Positions 38,008 through 49,355 of a DNA stretch of 64,000 nucleotides are shown piece after piece. The DNA lies in contig JARWIR010000007.1 in NCBI GenBank assembly GCA_029959085.1, positions 43,141,137-43,205,136 on the forward strand. The letters are read 5' to 3'. Source of the stretch: Nemophila menziesii. Taxonomy: Eukaryota > Streptophyta > Magnoliopsida > Boraginales > Hydrophyllaceae. Under the pieces are notes generated by a model, which searched no databases, was not told the origin of the DNA, and was given only the letters and a program-made list of their open reading frames with translations. The position numbers and the translations under genes are program-made. The first letter of the stretch is position 1. Each line of letters opens with the position of its first letter.

Positions 38008-39976
38008 TAACCTGAATAAAATTCTTAAACGATTATGTTCATTTCCTTAGTTTTTCAAAAAAATATAAAGAAATCTCTTCACAGGTTGTAAGTTTTGTGA
38101 GTCTCATGATTTACTGGACTATTGGAGTGAGTAATTTTGTCATATACTGCATTTTTTGAATAGTTTTGCAGGAACGGAAAAACAAAAAGAAATCTCTTCA
38201 TAGGACACCTCCCACCAAGCCGCTCTCCTGTACAAGGTGTTGTGCATTAGTTGGGTAAATTTATAAAATAGAGATACAAGTGTTGTTTATAGCAAAGTTA
38301 ATAGTTGGGTAAATTTATAAAATAGAGATATAAGTGTTATGGTTTTGTGTTTCAGGCTGTTGACACCTCCTGGTACTAGAGATGGAATCCCAGAAAAGTG
38401 AAGTAATAAAGCTCGACCAATAGCACTCAAATAAAGGGTAAGAAAGGCATTTAATTATGTTATAAAATTTAAAAATTGAATTAGTTTTGTAATTGGTATT
38501 GGGGGTAGCTGAGAAATTTGCAGCAAGATGGTCCTGGTGCAAGAAGCAGCAGCATATAGAGGAGGAACATGAATAAATAATTCAAGTGGTGATGGAGTTA
38601 GAAGACCATCTTCTTCTTCATCTTCTAGAGGAGGTGGAGGTCTAGTATCATGATACAAGACTGGTTGAATTTTATTCAAAAATCGTCCAGTATCATCAGA
38701 AATGTAGGAAATGAAACACAACTTCAATTGCCAAGGTTCAGATATGTTGAAATGCAAAAACAAACACATTTTTATGATTTAAGATTTGGAGTAGGTGGTG
38801 GATACTTATATTATCACCATGTATGTATGTTTCTTAGTTAAACATTCATGTTGTTTGTGAATGTAACTTACTAATTGTGATCTCTGCTTGCAGAACGTTC
38901 TCCACTATCAACACCTCTATTTTACGATTAATGTATTTTTCTGGTCTATTGTAGCAATATGAATGTAAGGACTAATCTCCAAAGAATCTTTCAAATTTAT
39001 GTCAATTTTGAACTCTTCTTCTACACATGGTAGTATAAATTGACTAAATATTTTCTGAATTTTGTAATAGTTATATAATAAATTATGTCAGCTAAGGCTA
39101 TTAAACTTATGGAGCTTAAACTAAGTAGTTTCTGTGTCCCTGTGTTTCATAGGTATGAGTAATAATTTTGCTTAAAGCAATTGTAACATATATGCAATTT
39201 CAGAAAATAATCAGATCAAATACATCATATACACAAACGATTTGGTTACCTTTGAGCAATGGGAACGGATGGGGCCTATCATAAAAATAAAGTTGCTACA
39301 GTGTATGACCAGTTACATCATTAATGCATTTACTCGCCTAAATTATAATATTAATAAAACAACAGAGCAAATCAAATTGGGAAAAATAAGAAACCCTCCA
39401 GAAATTATAACTAATAAGGAATTTATATACTAACTAAACTATCCTACATAATGATGTGTAAATTTTACCTTAATTTGATAGTTGGTGTAATTTGTCAAGA
39501 ACTTATTCTTTTTCTCTTCTTCCATTTCTATTATGAGTTTAGGGTTTAACTTTATTTATTTTTGTTCGAAGGTTTAGGGTTTAGACCATCTTCAGCAGTT
39601 GCGCGAATGGATATTTACTACAAATTAATCCAAAAATACAGTATAAGACCAAACTGCTCGCTACAAACAAAACACCTTTTCAAGGGAGCACGTTTTTCAA
39701 TTAATAACGTCAACAATCTTCTACTTTGTATACTCATTTTTCCTTTGCTTCTGGTTGTCATCTCAATTATTTGAGATTTTTATTTTTTATTACATACGAG
39801 TATATTTTGGTTGATCAATTTATATGTTATGTAGTTGTTTGTGCAAAATTCATCCTATGCTTGGTTAACTATTTTTTAGTTTATTTTTATTTCAAAAATA
39901 GTTTGTTTACCCCGTGTTATATTTATTTTTTAAAATTAATATTGTTAGAGTGCCTTCAGGCACGGGTTAATACCTA

Positions 39977-39977
<1 letters not shown>
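38008..39977. other. intergenic stretch; one unrecognised minus-strand open frame
   Basis: The minus-strand frame 38769-38455 (104 codons) has a proline/acidic patch (TRPPPPLEDEEEDGLLTPSP) of the kind found in real proteins, so it may be an exon fragment, but I cannot name a family and no clean splice sites with partners are visible. The rest is AT-rich. Confidence 0.25.

Positions 39978-40022
<45 letters not shown>
39978..40022. repeat. (TA)n microsatellite, about 45 bp
   Basis: An uninterrupted alternating AT run. Confidence 0.95.
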
Positions 40023-40026
<4 letters not shown>

Positions 40027-41085
40027 TAAGATATACAGCGAAATTCTAATATGATATTATATTAGTTTTATATAAGTATTTAATATATGTAAATTTAGAA
40101 TAAATCTAATTTTTATTTTAATTAAGAATAAGGTATTATAATAAGAAAAAGTTTAAAAATCTTACAAATACCTTTCACATACTAAAAGAAAATACTGGGT
40201 CAAACTTTTTTTTGTAAATAGTGTCTAACCTATTTTTAGGACCCTCATAATTATAGGTTGGACCTTAAAGAATTTTAAATATAGTTTCTTATTACCAGCG
40301 AATTTATTAAGAAAATTTAAAGAAAGTTCGTGTGTTTGTTGTCACAAATTATGTAAGCTTGAGTTTTTGTTCCGAGTAAATAGTAGAGTTATTCCTTCCC
40401 TTTTTTTCGAACAAAAAAAAAAATCCCCTTCACTTACCCAGGGCAAAAGTTTAAGACTACAAAATTCTCCACAGTGAACACGAAGAACATTCAAAAACAT
40501 TAATAAAACGACCAAAAAAATGCCTAGAATCAAGTGTTTCTCCAACAATTCCAATATCATTTTATCCCAACTAATATCAAACTATCTAGCCTCAAAACAT
40601 GTACATCTAAAATATCTGTTATAAAGTAAGGACAAACAAGACTTTTCCCACACATTAACATTCATATAATTCCATATACCAAATCCTAATCCTCATACTC
40701 AGTCAATTCATCATCATCATCATCAACAACATTCACATTATCCCTTTCCTCTTCAGTTTCTTCACTATCTTCTTCCTCAAATCTCTCCTCTGGGACCCGC
40801 CATGCTTTCTTCCCCACATTCACATTACCCGGCGAAACATGCACACTTTTCCTCTGTTTACTCTGTATACTCGGTACAACCTTCGGAGCCACAAATTTCA
40901 CATTTACCTTATTACCCCTACTACTCTGTTTCTGAATCGCTTCCTCGTTTTTCGCATTCTCATCAGGAAAAGGCCCAGGATGTTCTCTTCTTAAATGAAG
41001 ATTCAACTTATACTCATGTATGTATGTTTTTCCACATCCCATGTATGGACATGCATACGGACGATCAATCGATGGAGATACATGA
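40023..41085 (-). pseudogene. partial duplicate of the YY1-like gene: last exon and 3' flank
   Basis: From 41085 to 40686 the minus strand repeats the last YY1 exon from SPSIDRPYACPYMGCGK through the fifth zinc finger and the acidic tail ending DDDELTEYED and a stop. There are only about eight residue differences in roughly 130. Homology continues past the stop into the 3' flank (GTCACAAATTATGTA, CCAAAAGAAT-type blocks) and on to 40023, matching parts of 44600-44790 and 45670-45990. The first 30 residues of the source exon and all earlier exons are missing. At 41085 it joins the FAR1-like fragment. It has no promoter or start of its own that I can see. Confidence 0.85.
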
Positions 41086-41941
41086 CCCCGGCCAACACAA
41101 CAAGCGGGAAACAATAGGCGTTGGTCTTATAGGTGGCGTAAAAAACGAGGACGTCTCCGTAAAGTGCAAACTCTCTCCTGGACCTCCCATTGCAAAAGAA
41201 CAACCTTTCCAAATGGTTCTCGTCGTCTAACGTGTATTTAAAAACAAACAACGGATCCGTCTCGCAACGACCTTGCAGGTACGCTAGTGTCACGTTAACA
41301 TCCCCCTCGCTAATCTCGTCCGACCTAATCCTACCTAGAGCGTTGTAGAGGTCTTTCCTCACGAAACCCACGTTTTGATACGACCCCGCCTCTCTAACAA
41401 ACACGTCAATTATCTTAGTTGTAGGAACACCCGAATCTCTCAACAACTTGGCTTGATCAAGATGGCCTTTGTCAATACGCTTGTGGGACCTCAGGTAGTG
41501 ACATCTAGTTGTTGGAGATAAATCGTGATTGTGCTCAGATACAAATCGAATCAAAACAAAGCATCCAAAATATTTCTCGTATTTAATCTGTAGACGAGCC
41601 TTACAGCCACACCTTGTCTCTGCCCTGTGACCTCGAACTCTTTCTTTCAAATCGAGATACTGTTTTAGACGAAAGCCAGCACACGAACAAAGGAACAGCC
41701 TACCAACAACCTCGCTACCCTTGCCCGCCGCCCTGTCCAACTGATCATTCCGAACACTAAACCCGATTGCACGAGCATAAGTGTTATAGAACACGTACGC
41801 TTCTTCCTCGTTATTGAACCGCCTCCTCATCACATCTTCATGGGTCAGAGATGTTACCACGTCATCTCCAATCGGTTCGGCAACAACGTTTACGGAACTG
41901 CTACCTGCAAGGCCTACAATTAGTACAGGATTAGGACGCAA
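41086..41941 (-). pseudogene. FAR1/FRS-like (MULE transposase-derived) fragment, truncated at both ends
   Basis: About 285 open codons with no in-frame ATG before the conserved part; a possible splice acceptor (TTGCAG) lies at 41905-41910. The FAR1 DNA-binding domain of the WRKY-GCM1 type is complete: FNNEEEAYVFYNTYARAIGF, the CSCAGF and CGC cysteines and the EHNHDL histidines. After it come the linker and the beginning of the MULE transposase domain (GDVLVFYATYKTNAY..PLVVLAGV). There it stops abruptly at about 41085 and continues, in a different frame, as the YY1 exon copy. The first catalytic Asp position of the transposase (usual VFDATY) is Tyr here. It may be a domesticated FRS gene fragment or MULE transposase debris. 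Confidence 0.8.
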
Positions 41942-44339
41942 GTACTAGGGTTTGCATGATAGAATATAAAATTCGAAAATATAGCAAATTTGTATAATTA
42001 GAAAATTAGAAATAAGTGAAGACGTATGCATAGAAATATAAAAATGAAGGCATTATTTTAATGGCCTAGATCTAGATATCTCTTTAAATTATAAAAAACA
42101 ACATGGAAGACTACCGATTAAAATACATCTGTAAATCCGTTTATGATGTTATTATTAATTTTGACTTAATAAATCTAATTTTTTCATAAACTAAATGAAA
42201 AAAAAAATTATTTAATGTCTAGGATGGAAAAAAATAATTACGGATTTATTTAAAACCATTACATTATGTTGATTTTCCTATTTAACTAACTAATACGGTA
42301 ACTTTAAGAAGAAATATTGACGTTGTTTGATATAAATTTTAATAAAGGAAAAAAATATCAAATATATCAACAATATATAAATTTTATACGGCAACATGAA
42401 TTTTTCAACGATTTTTTATTACATAACCTTCTATAAACTATTTTTTTATTAAATTTAAGAAATGCTTAATACATATGTCAAGTTTAGTCGATAGTAACGG
42501 AATTTATTAATATAAATTATAATATAAAAAAAGGATTATTTATTAGGGTTTAAGATATAGCTTTCGGGTTTAGGGTTAAGGGAATAGGTTTAATAAAATA
42601 AATTTCTCAACAAATCAACGTATTAATATACATATTACATAAAATCAAAAATCGAAACAACTGTAACACATATTTAATGTACAAATATAGAGACTAACGA
42701 TTACGATATAGATACAGGTTTAATGGGTAAGTTTCATGCTTCGAGGTCTCGGTCATATTCGAAAAGCCTAGAGACTTAGGTTTACGGCTACTATGTTGGG
42801 GTATACTAATTACTGATAAAGTTATGAGGTTTGTTGCATAGGGTTATAGATTTACAGTATACAATTTAGGACACCTTTAAGACGGATAAGGACCTACTCT
42901 TAAAAGATTACTTATTTGAAAATATGTTGTAACTACTTTGAGACGTAAATATTATCGATCTACTATTTATTTAAAATATTTAAAAGCTCAAAAACTATAA
43001 TATAATAAAGACGATACTTCAACACTAAAAAATAATAAATTAAATGCAACTACTAACCATTTGAAGACATTCTTCTTGCTGATTTCTCAACCGATTCAAA
43101 ACTCCTACACTTTGATAATCTCGAAACTTCAAGTGATACAACAACTTTGGATGGTTTTCCCTAACCCCTCACAACTCTTCCTTTTATAGGCAAAATCTAC
43201 CTCCATCGCTTACTAAGACAACTCTTCGGTGGTTGAAAGGTCACTCAAGATCCACTAAATTATCTACCTACCATATCACAATCACCCATCCCGTCAACAT
43301 CCCGTCAACATTACTATCATTACTAACTAGAAAAAGGAACACAAATTACAACAACACCACACCACTACTAATATATACATTTTTTAATTACACAATTAAC
43401 CTAATATATACATATCCCTTCATATTTAATATACTTACTAACTAAAAAAATTTAAAAAAAAATCGACAACACCACGATCAATAAATGCAATTTTAATTCG
43501 CAAAAAAAACATAAATGTTTAATCCGACCCGATCGGAACCTAATTACGTATAAAATAACCTCATCCTAAAGAAAAAAATGCACTATATCCATCTAATTCA
43601 AAACTCTCAAAACTTGACACGTGTACATTTTAAAAATCTTCACTAAACGACAAAACAAAAAAATTAACAAGCAATGGAACAAAAAAAATCACTACATCTA
43701 CATATCTTGTGAACAGAAAAATACACTAACAATTTAATTAAAAAATGCCGATCCACTTGCTTCGATGTGACGTATTAAAATATTGCAATTTAATGACAGC
43801 TTGACACGTGTATTTCTTTTTTTTATTATTTTTGGACGGACCGTTGACATTGAGGAACAAAAATTAAGCCGCGCGTGTTTTTTGGAACAAAAAAATGCAC
43901 GCCCGCCGCCATTATAGAATAGTGTCGGAACAAAAAAATTAATAAAATAATGATATATTTACTATTCAGACGAATAAAAAAAGATTAAATACACTATTCA
44001 CTTACATGACCATACATACTCATTACATGCAGAGAGGTGTAATGGTCTTTTGGCAAACTAATTAAATAATATTATAAAATGGCTGGACCAGATTTCGCCA
44101 TGTCATCGATCCGCTACCACGTGGCGCAAGATCCTTTCCGTGTACCTACACGGAATTTGCGGAAGACTAACCCGCGCTCCTGTCCAAAGTGAAGAGAAGG
44201 CGAAAAAGCGTCGGCGAAGCTGCACAAGCAGGCTTCTATTGCTATGTAACAATAGAGCAGGATAGCATTTTACGCCCACGTGTGAATTTGAGGGTAAATA
44301 ATAACAAATTGGGGCAAAATTATTAAGTTATCTTAATCG
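41942..44339. other. long intergenic stretch, no gene
   Basis: AT-rich, with few open frames of any length. The part at 44085-44260 is GC-richer (CACGTGGCGC, CGAAGCTGCACAAGC) but I could not assign it. A CACGTG G-box-like motif occurs near 44118. Confidence 0.45.
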
Positions 44340-44820
44340 GCAAATAAATTATAGTTTTAGCATTATGTTAATTTGTGGGTAGTTGGCTGAAAAATAAATT
44401 AACATTTTCTTTTTGATGAATAACAGATTCTAATAACGTTTTTCGATGAAAAATATAAATAATTTTGTAAAATTTATTTTTTTGATATAAATTATTATTT
44501 TTTAATTCGACGCTAATTTATATATGTTAATTTTTCTTATTATAAATTTAAATATGCACAATAATTTTAGAAAATAATATATACTTGTAAGACATACCGT
44601 AAAACTCTAGTATGTTATTATATAAGTTAGTTTTATATAAATTTTTAATAAATGTAAATTTAAAATAAATCCAATTTTTTATTTTAAGTAAGAAAAGAGT
44701 GTTGTATTAAAAATAGTTTAAATATCTTTTTAATAGAGTACCTTATAAGTGAAAAGATTCACATACCAAAAAGAATATTGTGTCAAACTTTTTCAAGAAT
44801 TCAAACTATTTTAACTCAAA

Positions 44821-45155
44821 TTTTTTTTGATAAGAAAAAAAAAAGGGTCAATGACCCAAAAAATCAAAATAATATTATACTTGCCCCAAAGAATCATCCA
44901 TTAACTTACTATTATAAGATTACATGTTTACCCGTCAAGGACGATTCCCGTCAAGGACGATTCCCATCAAGGACGATTCCCGTCAAGGACAATTCCCATC
45001 AAGGACGATTCCCGTCAAGGACGATTCCCGTCAAGGACGATTCCCATCAAGGACAAAATTTAGTTAATGATGTTATTGGGCAGAAATTTTGTCATTGATG
45101 TTATTGGGCTGAAAATAATATTATTTTGATTTTTTGGGTCATTTTCCCAAAAAAA
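44821..45155. mobile_element. 335-bp MITE with a 16-bp minisatellite inside
   Basis: AACTCAAA flanks it at 44813-44820 and 45156-45163. Perfect 29-bp inverted repeats, starting AATGACCCAAAAAATC, lie at 44850-44878 and 45115-45143. The homologous repeat copy near 36590 lacks the insert. The 8-bp duplication suggests hAT or Mutator type. The middle is a tandem array at 44931-45054. Confidence 0.85.
44931..45054. repeat. 16-bp minisatellite, 7.75 units
   Basis: The unit CCCGTCAAGGACGATT is repeated with only G/A variation at the fourth and thirteenth positions. It fills the centre of the MITE at 44821-45155. Confidence 0.97.
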
Positions 45156-45392
45156 AACTCAAACTTTCTAAACTATTGATATTATTTTTCAAACCTTCCG
45201 CATCCGACTTGAACAAATGATGTTTGTTAAAATAAAGGTTTCAAATTAAAGTTTTCATCCAAAATCTTAAAATTAGATATTAGTTGACCTCCTTTTATCA
45301 ATTTATAGCTAACAGTTTTAACCGAATTTCTTAGAATATCCAAGTCTTAGAATATCCAAGGAAAGACATGTCTTTTCTAGTTAAACAAATGT

Positions 45393-45495
45393 TATATTGA
45401 GATCAGTTAGGTTACTCCGCAGAGATCAAGAGGTCCTGGGATCGAATCTTATTGGAGTCATTTACTCCGAGCCACTCTCATGTATTAAAAAAGAA
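45393..45495 (+). mobile_element. SINE family 2, plus orientation, A-box deleted
   Basis: AAACAAATGT flanks it at 45383-45392 and 45496-45505. It reads GTTAGGTTACTCCGCAGAGA, then the B-box-like GGGATCGAATC, then ATTGGAGTC...CTCCGAGCCACTCTCATGTA and an A-rich tail. Compared with 57144-57269 it lacks the head containing the A-box. Confidence 0.75.
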
Positions 45496-45992
45496 AAACA
45501 AATGTAATATTATAACTCCAAGTTTTTGAATTCAAAACTTAGCATTTTATGATCAGACTTGTTCAATATTTTTGTTATATATGTTACCTTATTTTAAGTA
45601 TAATACACGTAATTCTATATTTTCTTTAGAGTATAGTGACCTGCTTGACATTGGTCTTGCCCACTAATTTATTAACAATAAGGTAGCATGTTTGTCGTCA
45701 CAAATTATGTAGCTGCTCCATGTAAATAGTAGTTATTCCCTCCCCCTTTAGACCCAAGGCAAAAGTTCAAAGGCTGAACACAAATAAAATTCAAAAACAT
45801 CAATAAAAAGACCAAAAGAATGCATAGAATCAAGTGTTTGTCCAACAATTCCAGCAATATCAAAACCATCTATAGCCTCAAAACATGTACATCTAACATA
45901 TCTGCCATAAAGCAAAGGACAAACAAGACTTTTCCCACACATTAACATTCATATAAATCCATATACTCCTTACAAAATTCTCCAACCAAATC

Positions 45993-47934
45993 CTAATCCT
46001 CATACTCAGTCAATTCATCATCATCCTCATCATCAACAACATTCACATTCTCCCTTTCCTCTTCAGTTTCTTCACTATCTTCTTCCTCAAATCTCTCTTC
46101 CGGGACCCGCCATGCTTTCTTCCCTACATTCACATTACTCGGCGAAACATGCACAATTTTCCTCTGTTTACTCTGTATATTACTCGGTACAACCTTCGGA
46201 GCCACAAATTTCACATTTACCTTATTACCCCTACTACTCTGTTTCTGAATCGCTTCCTCGTTTTTCACATTCTCATCAGGAAAATGCCCAGGATGTTCTC
46301 TTCTTAAATGAAGATTCAACTTATACTCATGTATGTATGTTTTTCCACATCCCATGTATGGACATGCATATGGACGATCAATCGATGGAGATGCATAAGC
46401 TACAGTTGATTGTTTCGGAGTTTTCACCGGCTTTTCAATTGTCTGGATATTATACTTCGGTGTCTCAGGCATACTCTATTAAAAAAAATCGAAAAAACAG
46501 AAAAAAAATTAGTTTCCTATATAAGGAAAGGATATAAATAACTAAAACCTTTTCATGATGAGATGAAATGTGATTCTTGAGCTTGTATTCATGTGCAAAT
46601 CGTTTACCACATTCTTGAAACGGACAAATATGATAATTCTCTTGCGAATGTGTTTTCATATGTGATCTCAGATTAAAATCTAACGAAAATGCCTGTGTAT
46701 GTTTATATATATAAATTAAAAATCAAATTATTACTTTGAAATCCGTTAAAAAAATAATTAATTACCTTTCCACATCCTTCATGTGGGCAAACGAAATCTC
46801 GAGCTCCAGTGTGTATTAAAAAGTGTCGTTTTAGCTTCGAACTATCGAAAAATTTCTGTAATAAACGATAAATTTTATAGGATATCGGAAAAAAAATGAA
46901 TATACATACAGTACAGTACCTTTCCACAATTATTATAATGACATATAAATTGTCTTTCTCCATGTATGTTAGAATGTTTCCTTAAAGCTCCAACATCGAA
47001 AAATGTTTTTCCACAGCCTTCGTAACTACATAGGAAGAGAACTTCAGTTGTTGGTTCGGGTTCGGGCTCGGGCTCTGGTACTTCAGGCTCTTGTTTCTCT
47101 TTCATAGCCTTCACTGTGGCTTCTAATGATAATAGATAAAGCGAATAAATTATTAAGTTAATAATATATTTTGAAATACTAACCATTAACCCATTTCATG
47201 ATACGGCATTTTCCACCACTTGCTACAAGATCTTGTGGCACCCTATAGAAATAAAAACAGTGAAATATCATTAAGGTCCCTGTGTTATGCTAAATAGTCA
47301 AATATACCCAGGTGCTTTAACAGATAGTTGTCAAAATCGTTCAATTAGCGAATACACATCTTACAATTCATTTTGGTTCATGAGCAAAACGATTTGAATT
47401 GGTATGTGAATACTACATTTACATGAATGTGTTTGTATGATTTATTATGATTCATCAAATTTAATATTTTAAATACATCTTGTGATGATGTTTTATTTTA
47501 ATCGTATAAAAACATATTATTTACATTCATGATATGATTCGTGATTTAACAATTTAGGCCCAATTTTATTCCAAAAACTAGCAAATTTATACCAGTGGAA
47601 GAGTGATTTACAATGTTAAATAAGAACAACAAGAACACTATATCCAGCGCATTTATCATACACCAAAAATTAATCAATTAATTCTCAATCGAGTATAAAT
47701 ACTGCCACGAGAGCACTAATCAACACGATTCCCAGCTCAAACGACGTTAATCGATTACTATGAAATAACGAAAGCAAATATACGAAAAAAAAAATCAATC
47801 ATATACATTCATATACATATATATGTATGTGTGTGAAGGTTTGATTACCATTGTTTAACCCATTTGACGGCGGGAGCGTTAGACTTGGTTATAGGGCGTC
47901 TTTCGTATAAATTGTGCGCCATATGCGTCTCCAT
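45993..47934 (-). CDS. YY1: YY1-like C2H2 zinc-finger transcription factor
   Basis: Six exons with GT-AG junctions in phase: 47934-47849, 47242-47184, 47122-46920, 46855-46766, 46692-46549 and 46475-45993, giving 354 aa. The N-terminus (METHMAHNLYERRP, VPQDLVASGGKCRIMKWV) is the plant YY1 signature. An EPEPEPEP linker leads into four consecutive C2H2 fingers (CSYEGC, CHYNNC, CPHEGC, CPFQEC). A fifth finger (CPYMGCGKTYIHEYKLNLHLRREH) stands apart in the last exon, followed by an acidic tail ending in ELTEYED. The protein closely follows Arabidopsis At4g06634, a nuclear dual activator/repressor linked to ABA responses in the literature. All zinc ligands are present. A second copy of the last exon is at 40686-41085. 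Confidence 0.93.
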
Positions 47935-48227
47935 TTTTCCGGTTCGATTTCAATGAGATATTCTCCTAAATCAAAAGGAAATTAGGGCTAGGGTTTTGGT
48001 TTGTGATTTTTTATTTAATTTTACGAAATATATATGTTGGTACAGAATTTCGAGTGAAGTTGAAAACTAGCTCGCTGCTGAATCGATATGTTTGCATGTC
48101 TTTCTTTCTTCCAGACCGGTTGAGTGCTGATTGATGCGACCCGGTTCAATGAAAACACGTTCCTTACGGTTTACTTTTTCTTTTTGCAAACAGAATAGAG
48201 AAAATCTCATTCTTAGGTCATTATTTA

Positions 48228-48702
48228 TGGTCTAAAAACATTTTTAGGAATTAGCTCACTGGCCAGGGCCTTGGTCTACCAATCTAGTGGTGCAGGTCCG
48301 AACCGAGTCAATGACTCCGAGTCTAAAGTGGCTCTCCTATGTAACAAAAAAAAAAAAATTAGGCCAAATATTTCAAAAATCATATTTTTAGATCAAACGT
48401 ATTCAAAACGTCTATTTTTAAAATATTTCACTAATTTCGTGAGATATTTCATAGATTTTAAAGACAATTTGGACACTTTAAATAGAGTTCCTAATTTGTG
48501 ATGCGGCCAAATAAACATATAATCTATTTGAAATGCCTAAATTACCCTTAGAATCAATAAAACATCTCACGAATTTAATGAAATGGCCTAAAAATGGGTG
48601 TTTTGAATACGTTTAGCCTTTTGACAAAAAAAAAAAAAAAAAATACGTTTAGCCTAAAAATATGACTTTTGAAACGTTTGGCTAAAATATGTTTTTTGAC
48701 CA
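48228..48702. repeat. fold-back element, about 475 bp, carrying a nested SINE
   Basis: Left end TGGTCTAAAAACATTTTTAG and right end (reversed) TGGTCAAAAAACATATTTTA are inverted, and inner parts also pair (CAAACGTATTCAAAACG..., TTCGTGAGATATTTCATAGA against TTCGTGAGATGTTTTATTGA). The left arm is split by the SINE at 48249-48356. It looks like a MITE. Confidence 0.6.
48249..48356 (+). mobile_element. SINE family 2, plus orientation
   Basis: A-box-like TTAGCTCACTGGCC and B-box-like GGTCCGAACC, then GAGTCAATGACTCCGAGTCT, GTGGCTCTCCTATG and an A-tail. Its tail matches the fragments at 26062-26145 and 36913-36985. Only about 5 bp (TTAGG) of possible target duplication is visible. Confidence 0.7.
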
Positions 48703-49340
48703 TAGGTAACGGAATTTGCTCAACAGAATATTTAAAAGGATTAATGCCCAAGAAACACTTAAAGTTAGAATTAATTTCCTTTCACCCCAATCATCATTTT
48801 TTGCCCATAAAAGGCCACGTATTCTTTCCTATAAAGTCGTTTGAGTTATGGAAAACTTTCCAAAACTCCAATTTTGAGTTATGGGAAACTTCCTATAACT
48901 CAGATTTTGAATTTTGGAAAGTTTTCCATAGCTCACTGTTCTTTAAAAAAGACAATGTCTTTTAGGAAATAGTTAATAAAGTTGCAAGAATTTATTGAGC
49001 ATTAACCCTATATAAAATGAAGCGGATCAATGTTCAAATGAATAAGGTTGAATCATCCAAAAAAATATCATTCATAACCCGTATAATGTTTGGTATGTAT
49101 CTATTTTTCTTACTATAATCTTATTTTGGTTTATCTCATAAGTGATCATTCCAATTCAACTCAATATTTCAGCATCGTCTACCTTTAAATTGGGATTCTT
49201 CAAAGACTAAAAATCAACACCTCCCAATCTTAGAGATTTCAACTTGCACACAAAGAAAGAAAAACAATAGATTTTGGCAAAAATGGTTAAATTAGGAAAT
49301 CGTTAACTTTACAAACGGTTAAACTATTCACGTAGAGTTA
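48703..49340. other. intergenic stretch with short inverted repeats
   Basis: 48843-48935 contains GAGTTATGGAAAACTTTCCA and the near-inverse TTTTGGAAAGTTTTCCATAG with two intermediate copies. No gene is seen. Confidence 0.4.
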
Positions 49341-49353
49341 GACTCTGATACCA
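49341..49353 (-). other. primer-binding-site-like motif (initiator tRNA-Met)
   Basis: On the minus strand TGGTATCAGAGTC is the standard plant retrotransposon primer-binding site. It lies two bases away from TGTAAAGTCC at 49356, which could be the inner end of an LTR read right to left. Confidence 0.5.
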
Positions 49354-49355
49354 CT

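Noticed and set aside
40802..41230. Plus-strand 142-codon frame over the YY1 exon copy, with a parallel at 46112-46537
   Set aside because: Both are antisense shadows of the zinc-finger exon; their mutual similarity only reflects the duplication.
44931..45054. Regular short repeats considered as a CRISPR-like array
   Set aside because: The units are directly adjacent without unique spacers, and they sit inside a MITE in a plant genome; it is a minisatellite.
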